From the NCBI RefSeq assembly GCF_900113605.1, contig NZ_FOPY01000007.1:1-64000 (forward strand): DNA of 64,000 bases. Direction: 5' to 3'. Source of the stretch: Modicisalibacter xianhensis (GTDB lineage Bacteria > Pseudomonadota > Gammaproteobacteria > Pseudomonadales > Halomonadaceae). A program made the translations under genes and the position numbers. Under the pieces are notes generated by a model. It ran no database searches and was not told where the DNA came from. It saw nothing but the letters and a program-made list of their open reading frames with translations. Positions 57,032 to 64,000 of this stretch are shown here, in pieces (within the stretch, counting starts at the first letter, position 1; each line of letters opens with the position of its first letter).

Positions 57032-58215
57032 GATGCCGGCTCCGTGTCGAATGGTGCAGTGATGGCCAGGCGTGCCAGGGCGTCGAGTAGGGCATCGATC
57101 TGCACGTGGGTGTGTGCCGCCGAGAGCGTAATGCGCAGGCGTGCCTGCCCACTGGGTACGGTAGGCTCACGGATGGCGCCAACCAGAAAGCCGCTGTCGC
57201 GCAGGGCATGCCCCCACTGCATGACACGCTGGCTATTGCCCAGCAGGACCGGCTGGATCGGTGTCAGCGATGGCGTGAGTGGCAGCCCGAGCTGGTCGGC
57301 TGAGTTGCGCCAGTAGCGGATGTTGTAGTGCAGGCGTTGTCGGTGTTCGGGCTCTTTTTCGAGGATATCCAGTGCACGCAGGGTGGCACAGGCCACGCCG
57401 GGCGGCTGGGCCGTGGTGTAGATGTAGGGGCGTGCAAACTGGATCAATGCCTCCACAAGGTCGTTGTCGCCAGCGACGAAGGCGCCGGCGCTGCCCATGG
57501 CCTTGCCCAGGGTGCCCATCAGGACCGGTACCTGGTCCGTGCCAAACCGAGGGCCAACGCAACCGCTGCCGTCATCGCCAGTGACCCCGATGCCGTGGGC
57601 ATCGTCGATCATCAGACAGGCATTGAAGCGTTGGCTGGTCTGGACCAGCGCGGCAATATCCGCGATATCGCCATCCATGCTGAACACCCCATCGCTTACC
57701 ACCAGGCGCGGTGCATCGTTGCGTGAGCGCGCCAGCAGGCGCGCCAGGTCGTCAACGTCTCGATGGTGGAAGCGGCGCGATCGGGCGTTGCCGAGTCGGG
57801 CCCCATCAAGCAGGGAAGCATGGTTGAGCCGGTCGTGGAAAATTTGCATGTAGCCGTCGCCGAGCACCTGCAGGACGCTGAGGTTGGCCATGTAACCGGT
57901 GGAGAACAGCAGGGCGCGCGGGCGTCCGGTCAACGAAGCCAGACGCTCTTCGAGGACGTGGTGCGGCTCGAGATGGCCGCTGACCAGATGAGAGGCGCCA
58001 CCTCCGGCACCGTAGCGTCGGGCACCTTCCGCCTGCGCCTCGGCGAGACGTGGATCCCGGGCCAGGCCGAGATAGTCGTTACCGGCGAAATCACAGAGTC
58101 TTTGCCGTCCATCATCGACCCGGTGATCGGGCAGGGGAGCCAGGGCCAGGCGTTGCCGCCATAATCCCCGCTGACGCTGCTGAGCAAGCCGCCGTTCGAG
58201 CTGTTGCTGCCACAT
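57028..58215 (-). CDS. bioF: 8-amino-7-oxononanoate synthase
   Basis: 395 residues of the alpha-oxoamine synthase family. PLP lysine K238 in G-T-L-G-K-A, D204/H207 in D-D-A-H-G, and the G-G-G-A-S-H-L-V-S-G substrate loop near residues 71-80. It joins pimeloyl-ACP with alanine. It starts two bases after the bioB stop. Confidence 0.95.
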   Translation of the reverse strand: MWQQQLERRLAQQRQRGLWRQRLALAPLPDHRVDDGRQRLCDFAGNDYLGLARDPRLAEAQAEGARRYGAGGGASHLVSGHLEPHHVLEERLASLTGRPRALLFSTGYMANLSVLQVLGDGYMQIFHDRLNHASLLDGARLGNARSRRFHHRDVDDLARLLARSRNDAPRLVVSDGVFSMDGDIADIAALVQTSQRFNACLMIDDAHGIGVTGDDGSGCVGPRFGTDQVPVLMGTLGKAMGSAGAFVAGDNDLVEALIQFARPYIYTTAQPPGVACATLRALDILEKEPEHRQRLHYNIRYWRNSADQLGLPLTPSLTPIQPVLLGNSQRVMQWGHALRDSGFLVGAIREPTVPSGQARLRITLSAAHTHVQIDALLDALARLAITAPFDTEPAS

Positions 58216-58217
58216 GG

Positions 58218-59300
58218 TCAGTGCACGCTGGCGGCATCGTAGAACAGGGAGTCGTCTGTCTGGCGACGTGCCATGGCTGCATCCAGGATTGTCTGCTGGG
58301 CGGTATCGTCATGACAGGTTTCGGTGCGTTCGGGATGCAGGCCGAGCCGGGCAAACAATGCACGATCGCGTTCCACCTGAGGATTCTCGGTGGTCAGTAG
58401 CCTGTCGCCATAGAAGATCGAGTTGGCGCCAGCCAGAAAAGCCAGGGCCTGGGTGGCATCGTCCATTTGTTCACGGCCGGCAGACAGGCGAACATGGCTT
58501 TTCGGCATCAGAATACGTGCCACGGCGATGGCGCGAACGAAATCGAGCGGATCGAGGTCATCGACGTTTTCCAATGGGGTACCGGGCACCTTGACCAGCA
58601 TGTTGATCGGCACCGACTCAGGGTGCGGATCGAGACGTGCCAGTTGCTGTAGCAGGCCGGCGCGATCGCGTGGCGCCTCGCCCATGCCGAGAATGCCGCC
58701 ACTACAGACCTTCATCCCGGCCTGGCGGACGTGGCCCAGCGTCTCGAGACGGTCGGCGTAGGTCCGCGTGGTAATGATATCGCCGTAGAATTCGGGCGAG
58801 GTATCCAGGTTGTGGTTGTAGTAATCCAGGCCCGCAGCAGCCAGTCTTTCGGCCTGTGTGCCATCGAGCATGCCCAGCGTCATGCAGGTTTCCAGCCCCA
58901 GCGCCTTGACCCGGCTCACCATTTCCAGGACCACACCGAGGTCGCGCTCACGCGGGCTGCGCCAGGCCGCACCCATGCAGAACCGGCTGGCGCCGGCGTC
59001 CTTGGCGGCACGTGCCTGCTCGACCACCTTGTCGATCTCGAGCAGCTTCTCCTTGTCCAGTCCGGTATTGTAATGCCCTGACTGGGGACAATACTTGCAA
59101 TCCTCGGGGCAGGCCCCGGTCTTGATCGACAGCAACGTCGAGACCTGAACGGCGTTGGCATCGAAGTGCATGCGGTGTACCTGCTGCGCTTGGAACAGCA
59201 GATCATTGAAGGGCAGGGCGAATAGCGCTTCGATCTCGTCGAGCGTCCAGTCGTGGCGCGTTGGGGTAGCGGCATGGGAGAACGAACTGGCCTGGGACAT
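58218..59300 (-). CDS. bioB: Biotin synthase
   Basis: 360 residues from the ATG at 59300; the frame extends to a TTG at 59327 without a ribosome site. The radical-SAM cysteines are C64, C68 and C71 (C-P-E-D-C-K-Y-C). It inserts sulfur into dethiobiotin. It heads the operon bioB-bioF-bioH-bioC-bioD. bioA is not in the window. Confidence 0.95.
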   Translation of the reverse strand: MSQASSFSHAATPTRHDWTLDEIEALFALPFNDLLFQAQQVHRMHFDANAVQVSTLLSIKTGACPEDCKYCPQSGHYNTGLDKEKLLEIDKVVEQARAAKDAGASRFCMGAAWRSPRERDLGVVLEMVSRVKALGLETCMTLGMLDGTQAERLAAAGLDYYNHNLDTSPEFYGDIITTRTYADRLETLGHVRQAGMKVCSGGILGMGEAPRDRAGLLQQLARLDPHPESVPINMLVKVPGTPLENVDDLDPLDFVRAIAVARILMPKSHVRLSAGREQMDDATQALAFLAGANSIFYGDRLLTTENPQVERDRALFARLGLHPERTETCHDDTAQQTILDAAMARRQTDDSLFYDAASVH

Positions 59301-59341
59301 GTCGAGTCTCGCTAGGTAGTGAACCAAGGAAGAATGAAAAG

Positions 59342-60091
59342 TTGACTCCGATCATAGAGGTTGCCGAAACCCTGTCAACCAGGGCTTTTGAAAAAGTTGA
59401 CGAGTGGTTGCGCCACTCGCTGCCGGGCCCGTGCAGTTTCTGTCTCTCGCCAGCGTTGCCCGGTCGGGCGTGGTGCCGGTCGTGCCTGGACGCGCTGCCC
59501 TGGAATGTACAGGCCTGCCGCCAGTGTGGCGAGCCTTTGCCGGCCGTCGCCGCAGAGCGCTGCGGGCGCTGTCTCAGCCAGCCGCCAGCCTTCAACTGGA
59601 CGTTTGCAGGGCTGCGCTACGATGCAGAAATCGTCACGCTCATGCACCGGTTCAAATTTTCGGGTAAGCCCCGGGCCGGTGTGGTGCTGGCATCACTCAT
59701 GCTCGAGACGTTGAAGGCGCTTCCGCAGAAGGACATGCCGCAGACGTTGGTCGCGTTGCCTCGCCATCCGAGTCGGGCACGCGAGTTCGGCTTCGACCAG
59801 GCGGCGTGGCTGACCACTTATCTGTCGCGTCACCTGGGCATCGTCGAAGCCAAGGCGCACCGGGTGCGGCACACCCCGACCCAGCGCGGGCTGGATCGTC
59901 GGGCCCGGCAACGTAACCTGCGCAATGCGTTTCGCATCGATGGCCCCTTGACCGGCCGGGTGGCGGTCGTCGATGACATCATGACGACTGGAGCGTCGCT
60001 GGATGAATTGGCTCGCGCCTGTCTAACAGCGGGTGCCGACGAGGTGCTGGCGTGGGCCATCGCCCGCACGCCGCCTGCCACGGCCGGCTGA
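59342..60091 (+). CDS. ComF/GntX-family phosphoribosyltransferase-like protein
   Basis: 249 residues if started at the TTG at 59342. A zinc-binding N-terminus (C-S-F-C, C-R-S-C, C-R-Q-C, C-G-R-C between residues 31 and 82) is followed by a phosphoribosyltransferase-type domain with [13 protein letters not shown] near residue 205. ComF is linked to DNA uptake; E. coli GntX is the same family. Start is uncertain because the bio promoter and operator overlap the first 21 codons, although the residues V-D-E-W-L-R just before the cysteines look coding. Divergent from bioB. Confidence 0.82.
   Translation: MTPIIEVAETLSTRAFEKVDEWLRHSLPGPCSFCLSPALPGRAWCRSCLDALPWNVQACRQCGEPLPAVAAERCGRCLSQPPAFNWTFAGLRYDAEIVTLMHRFKFSGKPRAGVVLASLMLETLKALPQKDMPQTLVALPRHPSRAREFGFDQAAWLTTYLSRHLGIVEAKAHRVRHTPTQRGLDRRARQRNLRNAFRIDGPLTGRVAVVDDIMTTGASLDELARACLTAGADEVLAWAIARTPPATAG
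59351..59378 (-). promoter_or_regulatory. Sigma70 promoter of the biotin operon
   Basis: TTGACA (59378-59373) and TATGAT (59356-59351) on the minus strand are 16 bases apart, a near-consensus promoter. Transcription would start near 59344, about 44 bases before the bioB ATG. Confidence 0.8.
59372..59403. promoter_or_regulatory. Candidate BirA operator
   Basis: On the minus strand TCGTCAACT and GGTTGACAG stand 14 bases apart and overlap the -35 box of the bioB promoter. The E. coli BirA site is TTGTAAACC and GGTTTACAA with a spacer of about 15, so the halves match at 6 and 7 of 9 positions in the right orientation. Placement on the promoter supports biotin repression; it is a prediction by eye. 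Confidence 0.5.
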
Positions 60092-60155
60092 TTGCCTGCC
60101 GGTGGGGCCGGGGAGTCTGCTAGCATGGCAGCCATTGACGAACCAAGGAGCCACC

Positions 60156-61148
60156 ATGGCTGCCAACCATCACCCTTTTGAAAGCCTGACGCCACAACGC
60201 ATTGTCGAGGCCGTCGAGGCGCTGGGCATGTGGTTGCCCGGCGAGCCTTTCACGTTGAACAGTTACGAGAACCGTGTCTTTCTGGTCAGTGATGACGAGC
60301 GTCGACGCTGGGTCGTGAAGTTCTATCGACCCGACCGCTGGCGTGAGGCGCAGATTCGCGAGGAGCATACTTTCCTGGCCGAATTGGCGGACGCCGACGT
60401 GCCGGTGGCCGCTCCCTGGCAGAATGCCCAGGGCGAGACCCTGCACGACGCGTACGGATTTCGCTTTGCGCTGTTTCCTCATGTCCCTGGCCAGGCACCG
60501 GAACTGGAAAATCCCGAGCACCTGTATGCCCTGGGTGAACTGATCGGCCGGCTGCATGCCGTGTCCGAGCGTCGCGGTTTCGAGAAGCGTCCACGCCTGG
60601 ACCCGGAAACCCTGGCTGCGCAGAGCCGTGAGCAGGTGCTGGCCGGGGCATGGCTCAACCGTCGGCAGCGCCAGACCTACGCCAGGATCAGCGAGACCCT
60701 GCAATCCCTGTTATCCGAGCGCGCCTGGCCGGCAGGCGTCGAGATCCGTGCCCACGGTGACTGCCACTTGGGCAATATTCTTGGCCGCGACCAGGAATTC
60801 GCGCTGGTCGATTTCGATGACTGCTGCATGGCTCCAGCCGTGCAGGATCTATGGATGCTGCTGACGGCCCAGAACGATCAGGAACTGCACATGCAGTTGA
60901 GTGAACTACTGGAAGGCTATGAGCAGCACCGCGATTTCGACCGGCGTCAGCTCGAATGGATCGAGCCATTGCGAGCACTGAGGCTGATGCGCCACAGTGC
61001 CTGGCTGGTGGCACGCTGGGAAGATCCTGCCTTTCCCCGGGCCTTTCCCTGGGTTGCCAGCGAGGATTACTGGGACCAGCACATTCGTATTCTGGAGCAG
61101 CAGCGTATGATTCTTGATGGTTCGCAGCGCTGGCTCGCCAGCACGTGA
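60156..61148 (+). CDS. srkA: Stress response kinase A
   Basis: 330 residues from the ATG at 60156 with AAGGAG at five bases; E. coli SrkA (YihE) has 328. Choline-kinase-like fold: V-V-K-F-Y-R-P with the ATP lysine near residue 52, catalytic H-G-D-C-H-L-G-N near residue 198 and the metal site L-V-D-F-D-D near residue 216. It is a Ser/Thr kinase that counters MazF- and ROS-linked death in E. coli. Ends at a strong bidirectional hairpin. Confidence 0.92.
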   Translation: MAANHHPFESLTPQRIVEAVEALGMWLPGEPFTLNSYENRVFLVSDDERRRWVVKFYRPDRWREAQIREEHTFLAELADADVPVAAPWQNAQGETLHDAYGFRFALFPHVPGQAPELENPEHLYALGELIGRLHAVSERRGFEKRPRLDPETLAAQSREQVLAGAWLNRRQRQTYARISETLQSLLSERAWPAGVEIRAHGDCHLGNILGRDQEFALVDFDDCCMAPAVQDLWMLLTAQNDQELHMQLSELLEGYEQHRDFDRRQLEWIEPLRALRLMRHSAWLVARWEDPAFPRAFPWVASEDYWDQHIRILEQQRMILDGSQRWLAST

Positions 61149-61172
61149 TAGGCTAGCGAAGGCCAAAACGAA

Positions 61173-61202
61173 GCGGGGCCGCCCTGGTCAGGGCGGCCCC
61201 GC
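61173..61202. terminator. Bidirectional hairpin after srkA
   Basis: A perfect 13-bp GC-rich stem (61173-61185 with 61190-61202) around GGTC, between convergent genes. T-tracts are short on each side (GTCTTTC on plus, TTCGTTTT on minus). Confidence 0.75.
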
Positions 61203-61228
61203 GTCTTTCGGCATGACGCGATACACGC

Positions 61229-61786
61229 TCAGTCGCCGGACTCGGAATTCGTCTCTTGCGGATTGCCGGTCTCTGCCTGCATCCGGCGTTGATTGATTTC
61301 CGCCGATGGGTTGCGCTGTGCATCGATCTGCAAGGCGCGGCCCAGACTTAGCTGGAAGGTGTGATCCGGCACGATCACGGCCCGAGAGCACTGGCCTTCC
61401 TGGCTCTCCTGGCAGACATCCAGGCCGAAGCCGCCTTCACGCTCATAAGCGGCAGCAGACAGCTCACCGCTGTAGATATGCGGTTGGCTGCCTTCGGGCT
61501 CGATGCAGGTTACTGACTCGGTGGTCAGGCGAACACGCTCTTCGGTGAGCTGGGCTCTGGCCGTGATCAGGCAGTACTCGGGCAGATGATGGGCCGCTGT
61601 GGACTGTGTGCGCGACACCGGGCGCAGCAGGACATCATTTCTTTCGGACGACGCACGGTCGAGGGTGACCCGGTCTATCACCTGAACATCGATGCGGGCA
61701 TCGGCAGGCAGGCTCAGCGTGTCCTGCGCCGCCAGCGTCGGCATGGCCATGGCCGTCAGCAGCATATAGACGAAAGGTTTCAGCAT
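61229..61786 (-). CDS. Secreted protein of unknown function
   Basis: 185 residues from the ATG at 61786, which gives a clean signal peptide ending T-L-A-A-Q near residue 20; the frame extends further without support. The mature part has four cysteines (in Y-C-L-I, T-C-I-E, V-C-Q-E and Q-C-S-R), suitable for two disulfides, and a Gln/Asn/Glu-rich tail. I do not recognise a family. Probably periplasmic; no function is suggested by its neighbours srkA and folE. Confidence 0.65.
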   Translation of the reverse strand: MLKPFVYMLLTAMAMPTLAAQDTLSLPADARIDVQVIDRVTLDRASSERNDVLLRPVSRTQSTAAHHLPEYCLITARAQLTEERVRLTTESVTCIEPEGSQPHIYSGELSAAAYEREGGFGLDVCQESQEGQCSRAVIVPDHTFQLSLGRALQIDAQRNPSAEINQRRMQAETGNPQETNSESGD

Positions 61787-62023
61787 GGCTTGGTCTCGAC
61801 AAGCATTAGGGTTCCGTCGTGGGCAGGAACATGACGTCTGCACTCTAGCACAGTGCCGGATGGCTGGCAGCCGCGCCGGCGCGACAGGTTGTCGCGAATC
61901 ACCGGATTAGCGCGTCACTGCGCGAGAGCCAGGAGTGCGGTAGAATCCGCCCGGCAGGGAAACATACCGTGACAATAACACGCACGCACCATGCCCGTGG
62001 GCAACGAGACATAGGTTCAACCG

Positions 62024-62581
62024 ATGACTGAAGAACTTGCCAACCATTACCGGGAGATCATTGCCGGCCTGGGCGAAGACCCTGACCGCGAAGGACTCCG
62101 CGACACGCCCAAGCGCGCCGCCAAGGCGATGCAGTTTCTGACGCGGGGCTACAGCCAGTCTCTCGAATCGCTGGTCAATGGCGCGGTCTTCGCCTCTGAG
62201 ACCGAAGAGATGGTGCTGGTCAAGGACATCGAGCTTTACTCGATGTGTGAACATCACCTGCTGCCTTTCATCGGCAAGTGCCATATCGCCTACATGCCGC
62301 GGGGCAAGGTGCTGGGATTGTCGAAGTTTGCACGTATCGTCGACATGTATGCACGCCGCATGCAGATCCAGGAAAACCTGACTCGGGAAATCGCCGAGGC
62401 GATCCAGCAGGTGACTGGCGCCCATGGTGTGGCTGTGGTGATCGAGGCCAAGCACATGTGCATGATGATGCGTGGCGTCGAGAAGCAGAACTCGAGCATG
62501 ACGACTTCGGTAATGCTGGGTGCCTTCCGCAACAACCAGACGACGCGCCAGGAATTCCTGATGCTGGTCAACGGCCGCTGA
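62024..62581 (+). CDS. folE: GTP cyclohydrolase I
   Basis: 185 residues. Zinc ligands C75 and H78 in C-E-H-H, with the third cysteine in H-M-C-M-M-M-R near residue 146; V-L-G-L-S-K-F-A-R near residue 97 is also diagnostic. It makes dihydroneopterin triphosphate from GTP. folX follows 20 bases later, forming a two-gene pterin unit. Confidence 0.95.
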   Translation: MTEELANHYREIIAGLGEDPDREGLRDTPKRAAKAMQFLTRGYSQSLESLVNGAVFASETEEMVLVKDIELYSMCEHHLLPFIGKCHIAYMPRGKVLGLSKFARIVDMYARRMQIQENLTREIAEAIQQVTGAHGVAVVIEAKHMCMMMRGVEKQNSSMTTSVMLGAFRNNQTTRQEFLMLVNGR

Positions 62582-62601
62582 TCGAGACGAGAGGAATCGC
62601 G

Positions 62602-63012
62602 ATGCCCTTGCATGCCCTCAACGATCAGCACCTCGATCACGACCTTGCCACGATCCGTATCAAGAACCTGCGTCTGCGCACGTTCATCGGCATCAAGGAA
62701 GAGGAAATCAAGAATCGTCAGGATGTGATCATCAATGTGGTAATCCGTTACCGTGCCGATCGCGCGGTCCAGTTCAACCACATCGAACAGGCCCTCAACT
62801 ATCGCACCATCTCCAAGCACATCATTTCCCACGTCGAGGACGGTCGGTTCCTGTTGCTGGAGCGGATGACCCGCGAGATTCTCGACATCGTGATGTCCTA
62901 TCCGCAGGTACTGACTGCCCAAGTGGAGATCGACAAGCCGTATGCCCTGCGCTTCGCGGATTCGGTGTCGATCACGCTGTCCGAGACCCGTGGAGACAAT
63001 GCGGCAGTTTGA
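62602..63012 (+). CDS. folX: Dihydroneopterin triphosphate 2'-epimerase
   Basis: 136 residues from the ATG at 62602 after AGAGGA. The stretch [18 protein letters not shown] is nearly the same as in E. coli FolX, and the A-L-N-Y-R-T and L-L-E-R-M-T motifs follow. The tunnelling-fold enzyme epimerises dihydroneopterin triphosphate made by FolE, towards monapterin cofactors. FolB is the related alternative, but the N-terminal similarity favours FolX. Confidence 0.88.
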   Translation: MPLHALNDQHLDHDLATIRIKNLRLRTFIGIKEEEIKNRQDVIINVVIRYRADRAVQFNHIEQALNYRTISKHIISHVEDGRFLLLERMTREILDIVMSYPQVLTAQVEIDKPYALRFADSVSITLSETRGDNAAV

Positions 63013-63078
63013 CGGGTTGGTCTTGCACGGATAAACCTCTTAGCATTGGCATGTTGATTCAGCCAGCGGAGAGCGGCC

Positions 63079-63639
63079 TTGGACGGCAAGATCACCGAAT
63101 TCGACGATGATGCACAGCAGGGCATGATCGTGACCCGCGAGGGCCAGTGCTATACCTTCTCGCTAGCCGATTGGCGGGGCCGGGGATTGCCCGGCCCGGA
63201 TATCCTGGTCCGCTTCGACGTGGACGGCTCGAGGGCCGTGCAGGTATTCAACTTGCCTGAAAAGCAGCGTCGGGCGACGATGCGCGTGCCAGCCTCGACG
63301 GCTTCACCTGCCGTCAGCGACGCAGAGCTGTCCGGCGAATACGAGGAAGGCGTCGGTCGTCGCTATTCCGGGTGGGCGCTGGCGGCCATCGTCGTGGCCA
63401 TCCTTGCGCTGTTCTTCGATGTTCTCGCCCCTGTGCTGGGACTGGTGGCCTCCGTGCTTGCCGTCCTGGGATTACGTCATGTACGCCGTCAGCCGCAACG
63501 TTACCGGGGCAGGGGGTTCTGCTGGGCGGCTATCGTGCTGTCGTTGATCGTTGCTACGCTATCCTTGCTGCTGGAACCATTGCCGACAACAACGTTATCC
63601 CTGTCGCCAGCTGTACCCGGCCATGAGCAAGCCGGGTAA
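63079..63639 (+). CDS. OB-like N-terminal domain fused to a two-helix membrane domain
   Basis: 186 residues from a TTG at 63079 with GGAG upstream. Residues 1-58 (D-G-K-I-T-E-F-D-D-D-A-Q-Q-G-M-I near the start; V-R-F-D-V-D) look like a divergent cold-shock/OB fold. A linker follows, then two membrane helices near 98-122 and 134-158 with the pattern of DUF4190 proteins. Similar fusions of a cold-shock-like domain to a membrane segment occur in gammaproteobacteria, function unknown. Confidence 0.65.
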   Translation: MDGKITEFDDDAQQGMIVTREGQCYTFSLADWRGRGLPGPDILVRFDVDGSRAVQVFNLPEKQRRATMRVPASTASPAVSDAELSGEYEEGVGRRYSGWALAAIVVAILALFFDVLAPVLGLVASVLAVLGLRHVRRQPQRYRGRGFCWAAIVLSLIVATLSLLLEPLPTTTLSLSPAVPGHEQAG

Positions 63640-63737
63640 TGCACCGTCCAACGCGGCTGGCGTTCGTCATGCATCGATGAGCGTTAGCCGGCTCCGTGCG
63701 GCAACCATCGTTGTCGCCCTCATGGAAGGAGAACTTC

Positions 63738-64000
63738 ATGGAATCCTTGCAAGACTGCCCACTGTTTCGTCCGTTTGCCTACATCGACGGTAGCTGGGTC
63801 GCGGCAGACAGCGGCGAACAGATCGATGTCCTCAATCCGGCAAATGGCGAGGTCATCGGCCAGGTACCCCGTCTGGGCCGGGCCGAGACCGAGCGTGCCA
63901 TCGAAGCCGCGGAAGCCGCCTTTCCCGCCTGGCGCGCCCTGACCGCCCAGGAGCGCGCGGATATCCTGATGAAATGGCATGACCTGATGCATGAACATCA
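63738..64000 (+). CDS. Aldehyde dehydrogenase, N-terminal part (GabD-like)
   Basis: The first 87 codons are in the window; the gene continues beyond it. The start follows GGAG. Y-I-D-G-S-W-V, V-L-N-P-A-N-G-E-V-I-G and A-F-P-A-W-R-A-L-T are typical of the N-terminus of NAD(P)-dependent succinate-semialdehyde dehydrogenases. 2-ketoglutarate-semialdehyde dehydrogenases belong to the same family, so it could in principle finish the uronate route, but it is 50 kb away from that cluster and the catalytic part is not visible. Confidence 0.85.
   Translation, partial: MESLQDCPLFRPFAYIDGSWVAADSGEQIDVLNPANGEVIGQVPRLGRAETERAIEAAEAAFPAWRALTAQERADILMKWHDLMHEH

Overview
The window is a chromosomal stretch of a Halomonas-like gammaproteobacterium (Halomonadaceae). 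This rests on the Pseudomonas/Halomonas-type order leuC-leuD-leuB-asd-fimV-truA-trpF-trpB-trpA-accD-folC-dedD-cvpA-purF-metZ, a phasin plus class I PHA synthase with an S-x-C-x-G active-site box, two TRAP systems, a GacA/Rsm-type sRNA and a high-GC coding style. No phage, insertion sequence, CRISPR array or plasmid function is visible.

Region 1 (1-13,111) is a catabolic island for sugar acids made of two consecutive modules. The first is kdgD (3' end only), gudD (glucarate dehydratase), a TRAP transporter and a 50-residue membrane microprotein, closed by a strong terminator. After an AT-rich gap comes the second: kdgD, a second TRAP transporter, galactarolactone cycloisomerase, galactarolactone isomerase, uronate dehydrogenase and a FadR-type regulator. 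Together they encode uptake and oxidation of galacturonate/glucuronate (or direct uptake of aldarates) to 2-ketoglutarate semialdehyde. The two kdgD copies look partly homogenised by gene conversion.

Region 2 (13,120-22,760) holds an AEC-family permease with a tiny membrane protein upstream, an alpha/beta hydrolase overlapping a patatin-type esterase, an Smr protein, prmB, aroC, a small membrane protein and the polyhydroxyalkanoate genes phaP and phaC.

Region 3 (22,773-40,809) is core biosynthesis: leucine (leuCDB with a divergent LysR regulator), asd, fimV, truA, tryptophan (trpF, trpB, trpA), accD-folC-dedD-cvpA in a tightly overlapping operon, purF and metZ.

Region 4 (40,852-53,674) carries cytochrome b561, yceI, a polyamine-type ABC transporter, an NDH-2-like flavoprotein, an aldo/keto reductase, a MATE exporter, a TerC protein behind a likely yybP-ykoY manganese riboswitch, and two membrane proteins.

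Region 5 (53,675-54,726) is nearly gene-free for protein but contains a likely Rsm/CsrB-family sRNA with six GGA motifs and a GacA-type upstream box, a second possible minus-strand RNA, and tRNA-Leu(UAG).

Region 6 (54,784-64,000) is the biotin operon bioBFHCD with a sigma70 promoter and candidate BirA operator, then comF, srkA, a secreted protein of unknown function, folE, folX, an OB-like/membrane fusion protein and the start of an aldehyde dehydrogenase.

A cross-cutting observation is that all three transport operons place a stem-loop directly between the periplasmic binding-protein gene and the first permease gene.
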